64,000 nt of DNA from Variovorax sp. J22G73 (GCF_030317035.1 NZ_JASZYK010000009.1:186001-250000), one strand, 5' to 3'. Shown: positions 38,074-50,058, counted from the first letter of the stretch. Numbers and translations: made by a program. Notes: generated by a model not told the origin, from the sequence alone.

Positions 38074-38793
38074 TCAGAGCCCTGCGAGCGACACCAGCGC
38101 GGCCAGCGCCGCCGTTTCGGCGCGCAGCACGCGGGCGCCCAGGGTGACCGGCGCGAAGCCGCGGCCGATGGCCTGCTGCTCCTCGGTGCCGCTCAGGCCG
38201 CCTTCAGGGCCGCTGAGCACGAGCGCGCCGTGGCTCTCGGGGACCTGCACCGCCGGCATGGCGCGCGTGCCTTCGGCCAGGCTCAGCACCAGGCGCACGG
38301 CGTTCGAGCTGCCCTGGGCGTCGATCCAGCCTGAAAACGACTGCACCGGGTGGATCACCGGCACGCGGTTGCGGCCGCACTGCTCGCAGGCCGCGACCGC
38401 AATGGCTTCCCAATGCGCCCGCTTCTTGTCGGCGCGCTCGCCCGACAGGCGCAGCACGCCGTGCGCGGTGGCCAGCGGCTGGATGCTCGCAACGCCCAGT
38501 TCGGTGGCTTTCTCGACCAGCCAGTCCATGCGCTCGTTGGCCGGCATGCCGACCACGAGGTGCACCGCACGCGGTGCCTCGCGCTCGACCGCCAGGTGGG
38601 CACCGACCACGACCGCGACGTCGCTGCGGCCCATGCGCTCGACCGTGGCGGCGTACTCGCCACCCGCGCCGTCGAACAGGGTGAGCGCGTCGCCGGGCTG
38701 CATGCGCAGCACCTGCACGTGGCGCGCGGCGCCGGAAGGCAGCGCCAGGCTGGCGCCGGCGGTCAGCGGCACGGAACAGTGAAAACGCGGCAT
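38074..38793 (-). CDS. rsmE: 16S rRNA (uracil(1498)-N(3))-methyltransferase
   Basis: A 239-residue SPOUT-class methyltransferase that modifies U1498 of 16S rRNA. The N-terminal PUA-like domain starts MPRFHCSVPL and includes HVQVLRMQPGDALTLFDG; the C-terminal trefoil-knot domain has EKATELGV, SGPEGGLSGTE and LGARVLRAETA, the RsmE signatures. The length matches the family. A short palindromic element abuts its start codon upstream. Confidence 0.95.
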   Translation of the reverse strand: MPRFHCSVPLTAGASLALPSGAARHVQVLRMQPGDALTLFDGAGGEYAATVERMGRSDVAVVVGAHLAVEREAPRAVHLVVGMPANERMDWLVEKATELGVASIQPLATAHGVLRLSGERADKKRAHWEAIAVAACEQCGRNRVPVIHPVQSFSGWIDAQGSSNAVRLVLSLAEGTRAMPAVQVPESHGALVLSGPEGGLSGTEEQQAIGRGFAPVTLGARVLRAETAALAALVSLAGL

Positions 38794-38823
38794 GCTATTG
38801 AATATGTAGCGAAAGGCGCCCGC
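38794..38823. repeat. Short intergenic palindromic element (copy C)
   Basis: GCTA (38794-38797) and TAGC (38807-38810) form a small hairpin round an AT-rich loop, followed by GAAAGGCGCCCG. It shares this layout with copy A at 4732-4765. It lies directly before the rsmE start codon on the minus strand. Confidence 0.45.
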
Positions 38824-38862
38824 TGGGGACGCGTTCGGCGGGCATGGCGGGCATTGTGGGCA

Positions 38863-40008
38863 TCACACCCGGCCGTAGGCAAAGCCGGTGAGCGCCGAAG
38901 TGCCCTCGACCTCGTCGATCACGCGCACCAGCGGCGTCAGCTCCATGTAGCGCCCGGCGGTGGCGCGGATGTAGGCGATGAAGCGCGGCGTGTCGGCCAG
39001 GTACTTGGGCTTGCCGTCGCGCAGCGTGAGCCGCGCGAAGATGCCAGCCACCTTCAGGTGGCGCTGCAGGCCCATCCACTCGACCGCGCGGTAGAAGGCG
39101 CCGAAGTCCTCGTCGACCGGCAGGCCGGCCTTGCGCGCCGCGGTCCAGTAGCGGATGGTGATGTCGAGCACGAACTCCTCGTCCCAGCTCAGGAAGGCGT
39201 CGCGCATCAGGCTGGCGATGTCGTACGTGATGGGGCCGTACACGGCGTCCTGGAAGTCGAGCACGCCCAGCGCGGGGGCCCCACTCACCATCAGGTTGCG
39301 CGGCATGAAGTCGCGGTGCACGTACACGCTGGGCGAGGCCAGGTTGCTGTCGACGATGAGCTTGAAGCTGCGCTCCAGCCGTTCCTTCAGCTTGCCCTCG
39401 ATGGCAACGCCGCGGTGCCGGCCGATGTACCACTCGGGGAACAGCGCCAGCTCGCGCTCGAGCAGCGCGCGGTCGTAGGGCGGCAGCACGCCGGGCCTGG
39501 ACGACAGCTGCCACTTGATGAGCGCGTCGATGGCCTGGTCGTAGAGCGGGCGGCTGGCGTCGGGGCGGGCTGGGTCGAGCACGTCCAGCATGGTCTGGCG
39601 GCCCAGGTCGTCGAGCAGCAGGAAGCCGTTCATGCGGTCCCAGTCGAGCACCTGGGGGGCCAGCACGCCGGCCTCGGCCATCAGCTGGGCGACCTGCACG
39701 AACGGATCGCTGTTTTCCTTGTCCGGCGGGGCGTCCATCACGATGCGGGTGGGGGCGGCCGGGTCGGTGGTGTCGACGCGAAAGTAGCGCCTGAAGCTCG
39801 CGTCGGCCGAGGCGAGCCGCACCGTGTCGGGCAGCAGCCGCTGGGCCGGCGCGATGCCCGCCAGCCAGGTCCGGAACACGTCGGCGCGCTGCGGATCGGT
39901 CCAGGCGATCGGCTCGGCAGACAGTTCGGCAAACGGCTCGGCGGGGTGCGGGGCGGGGCTCGGGGCCGAGTTAGGGGCCAATGAGGCCGGGGGCGAGGGT
40001 GCTGTCAT
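38863..40008 (-). CDS. amgK: N-acetylmuramate/N-acetylglucosamine kinase AmgK
   Basis: A 381-residue aminoglycoside-phosphotransferase-fold kinase. AmgK phosphorylates recycled amino sugars at the anomeric position before MurU makes the UDP-sugar. The kinase motifs are VYVHRDFMPRNLM (catalytic Asp) and LGVLDFQDAVYGP (metal site). It is divergent from lptD, the location usual for amgK in beta- and gammaproteobacteria. The N-terminus has a Pro/Ala-rich extension (MTAPSPPASLAPNSAPSPAP) before the fold. The usual partner gene murU is not next to it; rsmE follows instead. Confidence 0.9.
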   Translation of the reverse strand: MTAPSPPASLAPNSAPSPAPHPAEPFAELSAEPIAWTDPQRADVFRTWLAGIAPAQRLLPDTVRLASADASFRRYFRVDTTDPAAPTRIVMDAPPDKENSDPFVQVAQLMAEAGVLAPQVLDWDRMNGFLLLDDLGRQTMLDVLDPARPDASRPLYDQAIDALIKWQLSSRPGVLPPYDRALLERELALFPEWYIGRHRGVAIEGKLKERLERSFKLIVDSNLASPSVYVHRDFMPRNLMVSGAPALGVLDFQDAVYGPITYDIASLMRDAFLSWDEEFVLDITIRYWTAARKAGLPVDEDFGAFYRAVEWMGLQRHLKVAGIFARLTLRDGKPKYLADTPRFIAYIRATAGRYMELTPLVRVIDEVEGTSALTGFAYGRV

Positions 40009-40244
40009 GGATAATCGATTCTACAAATCCGCCTGGCGCGGCAACCCCTCGCGGCCGGCTTCCGGCCGAGCCGGGTCGCCGCCGGCCCCTGCAACCCGCC
40101 GGCTTGCCGCGCCGTCCCCCGACGAATCTTTCGTTCCGAACCGATGCCTACGACCCAACGCCTTCACGCTTGGCACCTTGTGCGCTCGCTGCTTACCCCC
40201 GGGGAGTCGCCTGCTTTCCTCGGAACGGCCGGGCGGGAGGCTTG
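40009..40244. other. Divergent promoter region amgK/lptD
   Basis: This 236 bp gap between divergent genes should hold promoters for both. I see no clear sigma-70 pair, terminator or repeat in it. GGGAGG at 40235-40240 is the ribosome binding site of lptD. Confidence 0.5.
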
Positions 40245-42881
40245 ATGAGCCGACGCGTTCGAGGTGCCGCCGTGCGGCGTTCCAGCCCGCCACTGCCGTT
40301 GGCGCTGCTGTCGCTGGCCCTGATGCACGCGCACGGCGCGTCCGCGCAGACCGTGCCTGGCGTGTCCGCGCAGCCCGCCGCCGGCGCGTCCTCGCAAACC
40401 GCCGTCGGCGTCGATGCGCCGCTCACCCTCAAGCGCACGCCGCTGCTCACCGAGGTGGTCCCACCCGCCGAGCGCGGCCAGCTGCCCAGCCTGGTCACCG
40501 GCGACCGCATCTCCGGTCGCCCCGACCTCGACACCGTGGTCGAGGGCAACGCCACGCTGCGCCGCGGGCCGGTGTCCATCACCGCCGACCGGCTCGAGTA
40601 CTACCAGCCCGATGACCTCGCCAAGGCCACCGGCAATGTGCGCGTGAACCAGGCCGGCAACGTGTACGAAGGCCCCGAGCTGCAGCTCAAGCTCGAGACC
40701 TTCGAGGGCTTCTTCAACAACGTGCGCTATCAGTTCCTGGCGAATGAGGCGCACGGCGAGGCGCAGCGCATCGACTTCGTCGACGCCAATGTTTCGGTGG
40801 CCCGCCAGGCCACCTACACCACCTGCCGCCGCGAAGACTTTCCCGGCTGGATGCCCGCCTGGCTGCTGACCGCGACCACGCTCACCACCGACACCGAAGA
40901 AAACGAAGGCGTGGCCAAGAACGCGCGCCTGAGCTTCATGGGCATCACCACGCCGCCCATTCCGAGCGTGAGCTTCCCGCTGTCGAACGACCGCAAGAGC
41001 GGCCTGCTGCCGCCCACCGTCGGCATCGACAACACCAACGGCATCGAGATCGCGCAGCCGTACTACTGGAACATCGCGCCCAACCGCGACGCCACCATCA
41101 CGCCCACGCTCATGAGCAAGCGCGGGCTCAACCTGAGCAACGAGTTCCGTTACCTCGAAAAGGAATACAACGGCACCGTTCGCCTCGACCTGATGGGCAG
41201 CGACCGCCTCGTGGGCCAGCGCTACAACGAGCTGCGCACCAGCCAGCTGCAGCAGCTGGCGAACGGAGAAATCCAGGCCAAGGACCTGACGAGCGCGCCC
41301 AGCAGCAGCAAGCGCTGGGGCCTGTGGCTGACGCACCACCAGGACTTCGACGCCAAGGCGTTCGGCCTGGACTCGCTGTCGGCCAACATCGCGATCAACC
41401 GCGTGAGCGACAACGACTACTGGCGCGACTTCACCCGCACGCCTTCGCTCGCGCAGCGCCAGCTGCCGAACGACGCGTCGCTCAACTGGAGCAAGGGCGA
41501 CTGGAACGGCATGGTCCGCACGCTCAAGTACCAGAACCTGCAGTACAACCTGTCGCCGATCGTGCCTGCGTACGACCGGATGCCGCAGATCACGGCGAAC
41601 TACAACAAGTACGACTGGCACGGCTTCGATGTGTCGCTCAACCTGGACTACACGCGCTTTCGCGTGAACACCATCCTGAGCGGGCAGCCCGGCTTCGACT
41701 TCAACCAGCAGTCGCAGCCCGATGGCGACCGGGCCTCGGCCATCGCGTCGATCAGCCGGCCGTTCATCACGCCCAGCTCGTTCGTCATTCCGAAGCTGAT
41801 GCTGAACACGGCTTCGTACAACTACTACGTGCCGCAGGCGAACCTGCCGGTTCTCAACGTCAACGGCACGCAGTACATCGGCGGCATTCCCTACAACCCG
41901 GCCTCGCTGTATTTCCTGCCGACCTCCAGCAACCGGACGGTGCCCACCTTCAGCCTGGACAGCGGCCTGATCTTCGAGCGCGACGCCAACTACTTCGGCC
42001 GCGCCTTCCGCCAGACCCTGGAGCCGCGCGCGTACTACGTGTACACGCCGTACCGCAACCAGAGCATGCTGCCGAACTACGACTCGGCGGCCAACGACTT
42101 CAGCTTCGCGACCATCTACACCGAGAACGCGTTCTCCGGCGGCGACCGCGTTTCCGACACCAACGCCCTCACGCTCGGCGTGACCTCGCGCCTGATCGAC
42201 CCGGCCACCGGCGTCGAGGCGGCGCGCTTCGGCATTGCGCAGCGCCTGCGCTTCGCCGACCAGAAGGTCACGCTGCCCGGCGGCACCCCGGTGACCGACC
42301 GCGCGAGCGACCTGCTGCTGGGCGCCCAGATCAACTGGACGCCGAAGTGGAGCCTGGACACGGTGGTGCAGTACAACCCCGACACGCGCAAGTCGGAGCG
42401 CTCGGCCGTCAGCGCGCGCTACAACCCCGAGCCGTACCACAACCTGAGCGCGGCGTTCCGCTACCAGGCACCCTCCACCCCCACCGCGACCGACGGCAAC
42501 AAGTCGTTCGACGTGGGCTGGCAATGGCCCATCAACGACCTGTGGGGCGACAAGGGCAAGAACCTCGGCCCCGGCAAGGGCCAGGGCGGCGGACGCTGGT
42601 ACGCGGTGGGCCGCCTCAACTACAGCCTGCAGGACAAGAAGCTGACCGATGGCGTGCTCGGCTTCGAGTACGACGGCTGCTGCTGGATCGGGCGCGTGGT
42701 GCTGCAGCGCATCACCACGGGCCTGGTGACGGCCAACACCCGCATCATGTTCCAGCTCGAATTCGTCGGCTTCTCCAGCATCGGCTCCAGCCCGATGCAG
42801 GCGCTGCGGCAGAACATCCAGCGCTACGAGCCCCTGCGCCAACCGGGCGAGGCACCGAGCCGCTTCACCAATTACGACTGA
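40245..42881 (+). CDS. lptD: LPS-assembly outer-membrane protein LptD
   Basis: An 878-residue outer-membrane translocon that inserts lipopolysaccharide into the outer leaflet. I start at ATG 40245, which has GGGAGG four bases before it, giving a signal peptide that ends near ASAQ. An OstA/LptA-like jellyroll follows (about residues 90-200), then the large beta-barrel to the C-terminus. Cys194 and the adjacent pair Cys812-Cys813 (YDGCCWIGRV) are the conserved disulfide positions. surA follows by 20 bp, the standard order, and amgK is divergent. Confidence 0.97.
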   Translation: MSRRVRGAAVRRSSPPLPLALLSLALMHAHGASAQTVPGVSAQPAAGASSQTAVGVDAPLTLKRTPLLTEVVPPAERGQLPSLVTGDRISGRPDLDTVVEGNATLRRGPVSITADRLEYYQPDDLAKATGNVRVNQAGNVYEGPELQLKLETFEGFFNNVRYQFLANEAHGEAQRIDFVDANVSVARQATYTTCRREDFPGWMPAWLLTATTLTTDTEENEGVAKNARLSFMGITTPPIPSVSFPLSNDRKSGLLPPTVGIDNTNGIEIAQPYYWNIAPNRDATITPTLMSKRGLNLSNEFRYLEKEYNGTVRLDLMGSDRLVGQRYNELRTSQLQQLANGEIQAKDLTSAPSSSKRWGLWLTHHQDFDAKAFGLDSLSANIAINRVSDNDYWRDFTRTPSLAQRQLPNDASLNWSKGDWNGMVRTLKYQNLQYNLSPIVPAYDRMPQITANYNKYDWHGFDVSLNLDYTRFRVNTILSGQPGFDFNQQSQPDGDRASAIASISRPFITPSSFVIPKLMLNTASYNYYVPQANLPVLNVNGTQYIGGIPYNPASLYFLPTSSNRTVPTFSLDSGLIFERDANYFGRAFRQTLEPRAYYVYTPYRNQSMLPNYDSAANDFSFATIYTENAFSGGDRVSDTNALTLGVTSRLIDPATGVEAARFGIAQRLRFADQKVTLPGGTPVTDRASDLLLGAQINWTPKWSLDTVVQYNPDTRKSERSAVSARYNPEPYHNLSAAFRYQAPSTPTATDGNKSFDVGWQWPINDLWGDKGKNLGPGKGQGGGRWYAVGRLNYSLQDKKLTDGVLGFEYDGCCWIGRVVLQRITTGLVTANTRIMFQLEFVGFSSIGSSPMQALRQNIQRYEPLRQPGEAPSRFTNYD

Positions 42882-42901
42882 GTCGACTGACTGAGCTAGC
42901 C

Positions 42902-44311
42902 ATGAAAAACATCCGTTCCATCATCACCCTCGGCTGCCTCGCGGCCATGGCTGCAACGTCGGGCGCCCAGGGCTTCCGCTCGGGCGGCGGCATCACGGAC
43001 ATCATGCGCGCAGGCCCGCGCCTCGGCCCGCCCGCGGCACGTCCGGCACCGAGCGCGCCCAGCGCGGCGCCGGTGCAGCGCTCGGCCGAATTCATCGTCG
43101 CGCTGGTCAACTCCGAGCCCATCACCAACACCGAGGTGGTCACCCGCGTGGAGCGCCTGCTGAAGGAAAACCCCGACGCCCAGCGCGTGCCGCGCAACGA
43201 ACTCACGCGCCTCGTGCTCGAGCGCCTGGTTTCCGAGCGTGCGCAGCTGCAGCTCGCCAAGGAAGGCGGCATCAAGGTCGACGACGTGGCGATCGACCAG
43301 GCCGAGCAGACCGTGGCGCGCCAGAACGACATCAGCCTGGCCGAGCTGCGTCGCCGCGTGGCCGCCGAAGGCATCGCGCAGCAGGACTTCCGCAACGACC
43401 TGCGCGACCAGCTGCTGCTCACGCGGCTGCGCGACCGCGAGGTGGAGTCGAAGGTGAAGGTCAGCGACGTCGAGGCCGACGAATACCTGCGCGACCAGCG
43501 CAACGTGTCGGTGAAGAACGCCGCGCTCGAAAACCTGAACCTCGCGCAAATCTTGGTCGCGGTGCCCGAGAACGCCACCGACGCGCAGATTGCCACCGCG
43601 CAGCAGAAGGCCCAGGGCCTGGCCCAGCGCGCGCGCGCCGGCGAAGACTTCGCCAAGCTGGTGCAGGACAACTCCGATTCGCCCGACCGCGCCAATGGCG
43701 GCGCCATCGGCATGCGCAGCGCCGACCGCTATCCGTCGCTGTTCGTCGAGGCCACGCAGTCGACACCGGTGAACGGCATTGCCGGCCCGGTGCGCTCCAG
43801 CGCCGGCTTCCACGTGCTCAAGGTCGTGGCCAAGGCCACCGTGGGTTCGGGCGACGCCACCGTCACGCAGACGCAGGTGCGTCACATCCTGCTGCTGAAC
43901 GACCCGAAGCGCACCACGGCGCAGGCCGTTGCGCAGCTGGCCGAGTTCAAGCGCCGCGTGCAGGCCGGCTCGGCCGACTTCGCGGGCCTGGCCCGCGACA
44001 ACTCGCAAGACGCCAGCGCCAAGGCCGGCGGCGACCTCGGCTGGTCGCGCCCCGGCCAGTTCGTGCCCGAGTTCGAGGAAGCCATGGACCGGCTTGCCCC
44101 GGGCCAGATCAGCGACCCCGTGGTGTCGCGCTTCGGCGTGCACCTGATCCAGGTGATCGGGCGCCGCGAGGCCAAGCTGAGCCAGGGCGAGCAGCGCGAA
44201 GCCGCACGCGCCGCGCTGCGCGAACAGCGCATCGAGGAAGCGCTGAGCACCTGGATGCAAGAGGTGCGCGCGCGCGCCTACGTCGAATTCCGCGAACCGC
44301 CGCAGTCCTGA
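42902..44311 (+). CDS. surA: Periplasmic chaperone/peptidyl-prolyl isomerase SurA
   Basis: A 469-residue periplasmic chaperone for outer-membrane proteins such as LptD. The signal peptide is [20 protein letters not shown] with cleavage near GAQ. The SurA N-terminal region ([15 protein letters not shown]) is followed by two parvulin domains, the first from about residue 210 ([15 protein letters not shown]) and the second from about 324 ([14 protein letters not shown]). The order lptD-surA is conserved; rsmA follows five bases later, with pdxA absent. Confidence 0.97.
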   Translation: MKNIRSIITLGCLAAMAATSGAQGFRSGGGITDIMRAGPRLGPPAARPAPSAPSAAPVQRSAEFIVALVNSEPITNTEVVTRVERLLKENPDAQRVPRNELTRLVLERLVSERAQLQLAKEGGIKVDDVAIDQAEQTVARQNDISLAELRRRVAAEGIAQQDFRNDLRDQLLLTRLRDREVESKVKVSDVEADEYLRDQRNVSVKNAALENLNLAQILVAVPENATDAQIATAQQKAQGLAQRARAGEDFAKLVQDNSDSPDRANGGAIGMRSADRYPSLFVEATQSTPVNGIAGPVRSSAGFHVLKVVAKATVGSGDATVTQTQVRHILLLNDPKRTTAQAVAQLAEFKRRVQAGSADFAGLARDNSQDASAKAGGDLGWSRPGQFVPEFEEAMDRLAPGQISDPVVSRFGVHLIQVIGRREAKLSQGEQREAARAALREQRIEEALSTWMQEVRARAYVEFREPPQS

Positions 44312-44315
44312 TTCG

Positions 44316-45080
44316 ATGGCACATATCGCCAGGAAGCGGTTCGGGCAGCACTTTCTGTCCGACGGCGGAATCATCGATGCGATCGTGCGGGAGATCGCCC
44401 CGCAGCCCGGCGATGCCATGGTCGAGATCGGCCCGGGGCTCGCCGCGCTCACCCAGCCGCTGGTGGAGCGGCTCGGCCGGCTCACCGTGATCGAGCTCGA
44501 CCGCGACCTGGCCAAGCGGCTGCGCGACCATGCGCAGCTCGACGTGATCGAGTCCGACGTGCTCAAGGTCGACTTCGCCGCGCTCGCGGACCGATTCCCT
44601 GGCAAGCCGCTGCGCGTGGTGGGCAACCTGCCCTACAACATTTCCACGCCCATCCTCTTTCACCTGCTGGGCTCGGCCCACCTGGTGGCCGACCAGCACT
44701 TCATGCTGCAGAAAGAGGTGATCGACCGCATGGTGGCCAGGCCCGCCACCTCCGACTACAGCCGCCTGAGCGTGATGCTGCAGTGGCGCTACGACATGCA
44801 GAACGTGCTATTCGTGCCGCCCGAGAGCTTCGACCCGCCCCCGCGCGTGGACAGCGCCGTGGTGCGCATGGTGCCGCTGGCAACGCCGCCCGCGGTGGAC
44901 GCGGCGCGGCTTGGCGAGATCGTGCAGGTCGCCTTCAGCCAGCGGCGCAAGCTGCTGCGCCACACGCTGGGCAAATGGCTGCAGGAACATGGGTTCGCCG
45001 GCGAGTTCGACACCCAGCGCCGGGCCGAGGAGGTGCCGGTCGCGGAATATGTGGCTTTGGCGCAAACCGTGGCCCCATGA
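44316..45080 (+). CDS. rsmA: 16S rRNA (adenine(1518)-N(6)/adenine(1519)-N(6))-dimethyltransferase
   Basis: A 254-residue KsgA-type enzyme that dimethylates A1518 and A1519 of 16S rRNA late in 30S assembly. [14 protein letters not shown] at the start, the AdoMet motif [11 protein letters not shown] and the catalytic NLPYNIST are all clear. It lies four bases after surA in the lptD-surA-rsmA series and is followed by a strong terminator. Confidence 0.97.
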   Translation: MAHIARKRFGQHFLSDGGIIDAIVREIAPQPGDAMVEIGPGLAALTQPLVERLGRLTVIELDRDLAKRLRDHAQLDVIESDVLKVDFAALADRFPGKPLRVVGNLPYNISTPILFHLLGSAHLVADQHFMLQKEVIDRMVARPATSDYSRLSVMLQWRYDMQNVLFVPPESFDPPPRVDSAVVRMVPLATPPAVDAARLGEIVQVAFSQRRKLLRHTLGKWLQEHGFAGEFDTQRRAEEVPVAEYVALAQTVAP

Positions 45081-45084
45081 AAAA

Positions 45085-45107
45085 AGCCCGTCACAGACGG
45101 GCTTTTT
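45085..45107 (+). terminator. Rho-independent terminator after rsmA
   Basis: AGCCCGT (45085-45091) and ACGGGCT (45097-45103) pair round CACAG and are followed by TTTT, with an A-run before. It ends the lptD-surA-rsmA transcript. Confidence 0.9.
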
Positions 45108-45154
45108 AATGTGCGCTGGGATCGTCCCTCGCGCACTTCCTGAATCGACGACGT

Positions 45155-45403
45155 TTAAGCCGCTGCGAGCCAGTAACCCGCGTTGAACGGGCTGCTCATG
45201 CGCAGTGCCAGCGGCGACACGTCGACGAGCTTGTCGGTCGGCATTTTTTCGCCGGCCGGCTCGGTGCTGGCGGTGGTTGCTGCTGCTGCGGTATCGGTCA
45301 CTTCGATGCTGCCATCGAGGTTTTCAGCTTTGGGCTGAGCCTCGTTCGCCCGTTCTGCTTGGCTGGTAGATGCAGAACGGGCTACAGAAAAGAATAGAAG
45401 CAC
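45155..45403 (-). CDS. Possible small hypothetical protein
   Basis: An open frame of 82 codons from a GTG, ending LALRMSSPFNAGYWLAAA. The composition (Ala/Thr/Glu-rich centre, ordered C-terminus) looks protein-like, but it overlaps the barstar 3' end by 22 bp and no ribosome site is clear; an ATG at codon 54 would give only 29 residues. It may be a real, coupled small gene or chance. Function unknown. Confidence 0.35.
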   Translation of the reverse strand: MLLFFSVARSASTSQAERANEAQPKAENLDGSIEVTDTAAAATTASTEPAGEKMPTDKLVDVSPLALRMSSPFNAGYWLAAA

Positions 45404-45861
45404 CGGAACGGGACCTTGCGGTCGCCCCAGTAGTCCGAGGCGTCGCGGAAGATGTCGAGCAGTTGCTCGCGCGCTTCCTTGTCGAACTTGGCGTTGGCCG
45501 GAATCTGCTCCAGCACGATGACGAAACCTGGCTGCGGGCCCGATTTATGCAACGGGTCGGTCATGCAGTCGTACAGCGCGTCGAAGTTCTTCCCGAAGTG
45601 GGCCGGGAACGTGAACTGCTGCGCGATCAGGTCGAGCACGTCCTGCTTGGTCTGGGCGTTGCCCAGGTTGGCGTACAGGAAGTGCTGGCCGGCTGCGTTG
45701 GCAGCGTCCTGCAGGTCGTTCACGCGGAACGCGCGGATCGATTGCACGATGTTCGGGCGTACGGCACGAAGGGATAAGGTCATCTCCGCTGGTCTTTCCA
45801 TAGTCATCATCATTTCTTCGGGGCGCTTCGGAGCGCCACCCAGGTCGTTGTCATCGCTCAT
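45382..45861 (-). CDS. Barstar-family ribonuclease inhibitor
   Basis: A 159-residue protein whose C-terminal 90 residues are a barstar domain (FPAHFGKNFDALYDCMTDPL is the signature), the cytosolic inhibitor of barnase-like ribonucleases. I start it at ATG 45861 (MSDDNDLGGAPKRPEEMMM). Its N-terminal extension of about 60 residues is longer than in Bacillus barstar. It overlaps the upstream ribonuclease gene by ATGA, so enzyme and inhibitor are translated together from one transcript, an arrangement that protects the producing cell before export. Confidence 0.93.
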   Translation of the reverse strand: MSDDNDLGGAPKRPEEMMMTMERPAEMTLSLRAVRPNIVQSIRAFRVNDLQDAANAAGQHFLYANLGNAQTKQDVLDLIAQQFTFPAHFGKNFDALYDCMTDPLHKSGPQPGFVIVLEQIPANAKFDKEAREQLLDIFRDASDYWGDRKVPFRCFYSFL

Positions 45862-46271
45862 GGCGCAATCCGTCTGAAACTCGCATAGTGGTCCGCCGTG
45901 TACCAGCAGGCCTCGGGTGTGGTGCGTTGTTCGCCACCGCAAACGATCCGTTGTGCACCACGATTGCGCGAGCCGGGTGTCGTCACCGTGTACTCGCGGT
46001 AGTGGCCCCGCCGTGCCGGCGGCAAAAGACGTTCGCGATTGCCGAAGACCGTGCCGTCCTTGTCGTACTTGAAAGGGCCGCCGTCGAGGATGGCCCTGTA
46101 GGTACGCTGGCCCTGCGCCGGCAGGTCGGACAGTGCAATCGTTCCTTCAGTGGACGTTTTTCCTGCGCCGAACCAGCCGCGGGCCTCGGCCCCCGTCGTC
46201 AGCGCCGCCAGCATCAGGCCGGTGAGCGCGAACTTAGTGACAGAAGACGTGATCGAGGCGTAAGCCGCCAT
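45858..46271 (-). CDS. Secreted barnase/RNase Sa-type guanyl-specific ribonuclease
   Basis: A 137-residue exported ribonuclease. The start at 46271 (MAAYASITSSVTKFALTGLM) gives a signal peptide ending near AEA (residue 30). The mature part matches the RNase Sa/barnase family: Glu93 in YREYTV as general base, Arg108 in GAQRIVCGG and His128 in TADHYASF as general acid; Cys111 and Cys122 may form a disulfide. The barstar gene follows with a four-base overlap. It may act in nucleotide scavenging or against competitors. Confidence 0.92.
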   Translation of the reverse strand: MAAYASITSSVTKFALTGLMLAALTTGAEARGWFGAGKTSTEGTIALSDLPAQGQRTYRAILDGGPFKYDKDGTVFGNRERLLPPARRGHYREYTVTTPGSRNRGAQRIVCGGEQRTTPEACWYTADHYASFRRIAP

Positions 46272-46375
46272 GGGGCACCACAAGAAAAGAGCGGGGGGGT
46301 GAATTGGCGATCAACCTCGGGGTTAACCCGCAAATTCAAGCCCGCGAGTGTGCACCACGCTGGAGAAAATAGCAA

Positions 46376-46402
46376 GCGACTGCTCAAAGTTTGAGCAGTC
46401 GC
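46376..46402. terminator. Perfect 13-bp hairpin
   Basis: GCGACTGCTCAAA and TTTGAGCAGTCGC are exact inverted copies round a single G. On the minus strand it lies about 50 bp after maeB and is followed by TTGCTATTTT, so it could end maeB transcripts, though the T-tract is broken. It also precedes the RNase gene. Confidence 0.5.
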
Positions 46403-46451
46403 AAGGGCTTCGAATGGTGTTTTAAGTTGGCGACCACTCTCGCCAAAGTGC

Positions 46452-48806
<2,355 letters not shown>

Positions 48807-49008
48807 GTGCCTGTAGCTCCTGGTGGCGCTTCTTCTGGGGGCGCCGATTGTAGACCTCGCTCCGCGGGGCCCGGGCAGAGGCCATACGCCGCATGGCCAG
48901 GGGGTGTACATGACCAAATGCACGGGTTACGCCGTCAAGTCGCTGTGGCAATATGCACAGTTCGGGCAAAAACCTGAAAACACCCTGATAACACCGAGAG
49001 GAGCGACC

Positions 49009-50058
49009 ATGGCGCTGATGGATTTCATCAAGAAACAGTTCATCGACATCATCCAGTGGACGGAGACCGGCGATGGCACGCTGGCCTGGCGCTTCCCGAT
49101 GGCGGAGATGGAAATCCAGAACGGCGCCTCGCTCACCGTTCGCGAATCGCAGGTGGCGGTCTTCGTCAACGAAGGCAAGGTGGCCGACGTGTTCGGCCCC
49201 GGCATGTACAAGCTCACGACGCAGACGCTGCCCGTGCTCACGTACCTGAAGAACTGGGACAAGCTCTTCGAGTCCCCCTTCAAGAGCGACGTCTACTTCT
49301 TCAGCACCCGCCAGCAGGTCGACCAGAAGTGGGGCACGCCCCAGCCGATCACCATCCGCGACAAGGACTTCGGCGCCGTGCGCCTGCGGGCCTTCGGCAA
49401 CTACAGCTTCCGCATCGGCGACGCCAAGCTGTTCCACACCGAAATCTCCGGCACCCGCGACATCTACAGCGTGGCCGACCTCGACGGCCAGCTGCGCGGG
49501 CTGGTGCTGCAGAACATCAGCAACGCCATCGCGTCCAGCGGCGTGCCCTTCCTCGACCTGGCGGCCAACCAGATCCAGTTCGCGCAGGCGCTCGCCGCGC
49601 AGCTGGTGCCCGAGTTCGAGAAGATCGGCATCAAGCTCGAGAACATCACGGTGCAGAACGTGTCCCTGCCCGAGGAGCTGCAGAAGATCCTCGACCAGAA
49701 GATCGGCATGGGCATGGTCGGCAACGACATGGGCAAGTTCATGCAGTACCAGACGGCGCAGGCCATTCCGAAGTTCGCCGAAGGCGCGGCCAACGGCGGC
49801 GGCATTGCCGGCGACGCGATGGGCCTGGGCGCCGGCGTGGCGCTCGGCCAGGTGCTGGCGCAGAACCTCGCGCAGGGCCTGAGCCCCAACGCGGCGGCCG
49901 CCGCCGCGGCCACACAGCAGCAACCCGCCGTGGCCGTGGTGAGCCCCACCGACGTGATGACCACGCTCGAGAAGCTCGGCGAGCTGAAGACCAAGGGCAT
50001 CCTCACGCAGGAAGAGTTCGACGCCAAGAAGGTCGAGTTGCTCAAGAAGCTGGTCTAA
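49009..50058 (+). CDS. SPFH/band-7 protein with SHOCT tail (virion core-like)
   Basis: A 349-residue cytosolic or membrane-surface protein with an SPFH domain (about residues 40-215: VAVFVNEGKVADVFGPGMY, VRLRAFGNYSFRIGD) like proteins annotated as virion core protein/YdjI. A Gly/Ala-rich segment follows, then a SHOCT module (LEKLGELKTKGILTQEEFDA) at the C-terminus. AGAGGA precedes the ATG at 49009. It is the first gene of a long rightward run and divergent from maeB. SPFH proteins often form membrane-associated oligomeric rings; here the partners are likely the downstream membrane proteins. Confidence 0.85.
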   Translation: MALMDFIKKQFIDIIQWTETGDGTLAWRFPMAEMEIQNGASLTVRESQVAVFVNEGKVADVFGPGMYKLTTQTLPVLTYLKNWDKLFESPFKSDVYFFSTRQQVDQKWGTPQPITIRDKDFGAVRLRAFGNYSFRIGDAKLFHTEISGTRDIYSVADLDGQLRGLVLQNISNAIASSGVPFLDLAANQIQFAQALAAQLVPEFEKIGIKLENITVQNVSLPEELQKILDQKIGMGMVGNDMGKFMQYQTAQAIPKFAEGAANGGGIAGDAMGLGAGVALGQVLAQNLAQGLSPNAAAAAAATQQQPAVAVVSPTDVMTTLEKLGELKTKGILTQEEFDAKKVELLKKLV

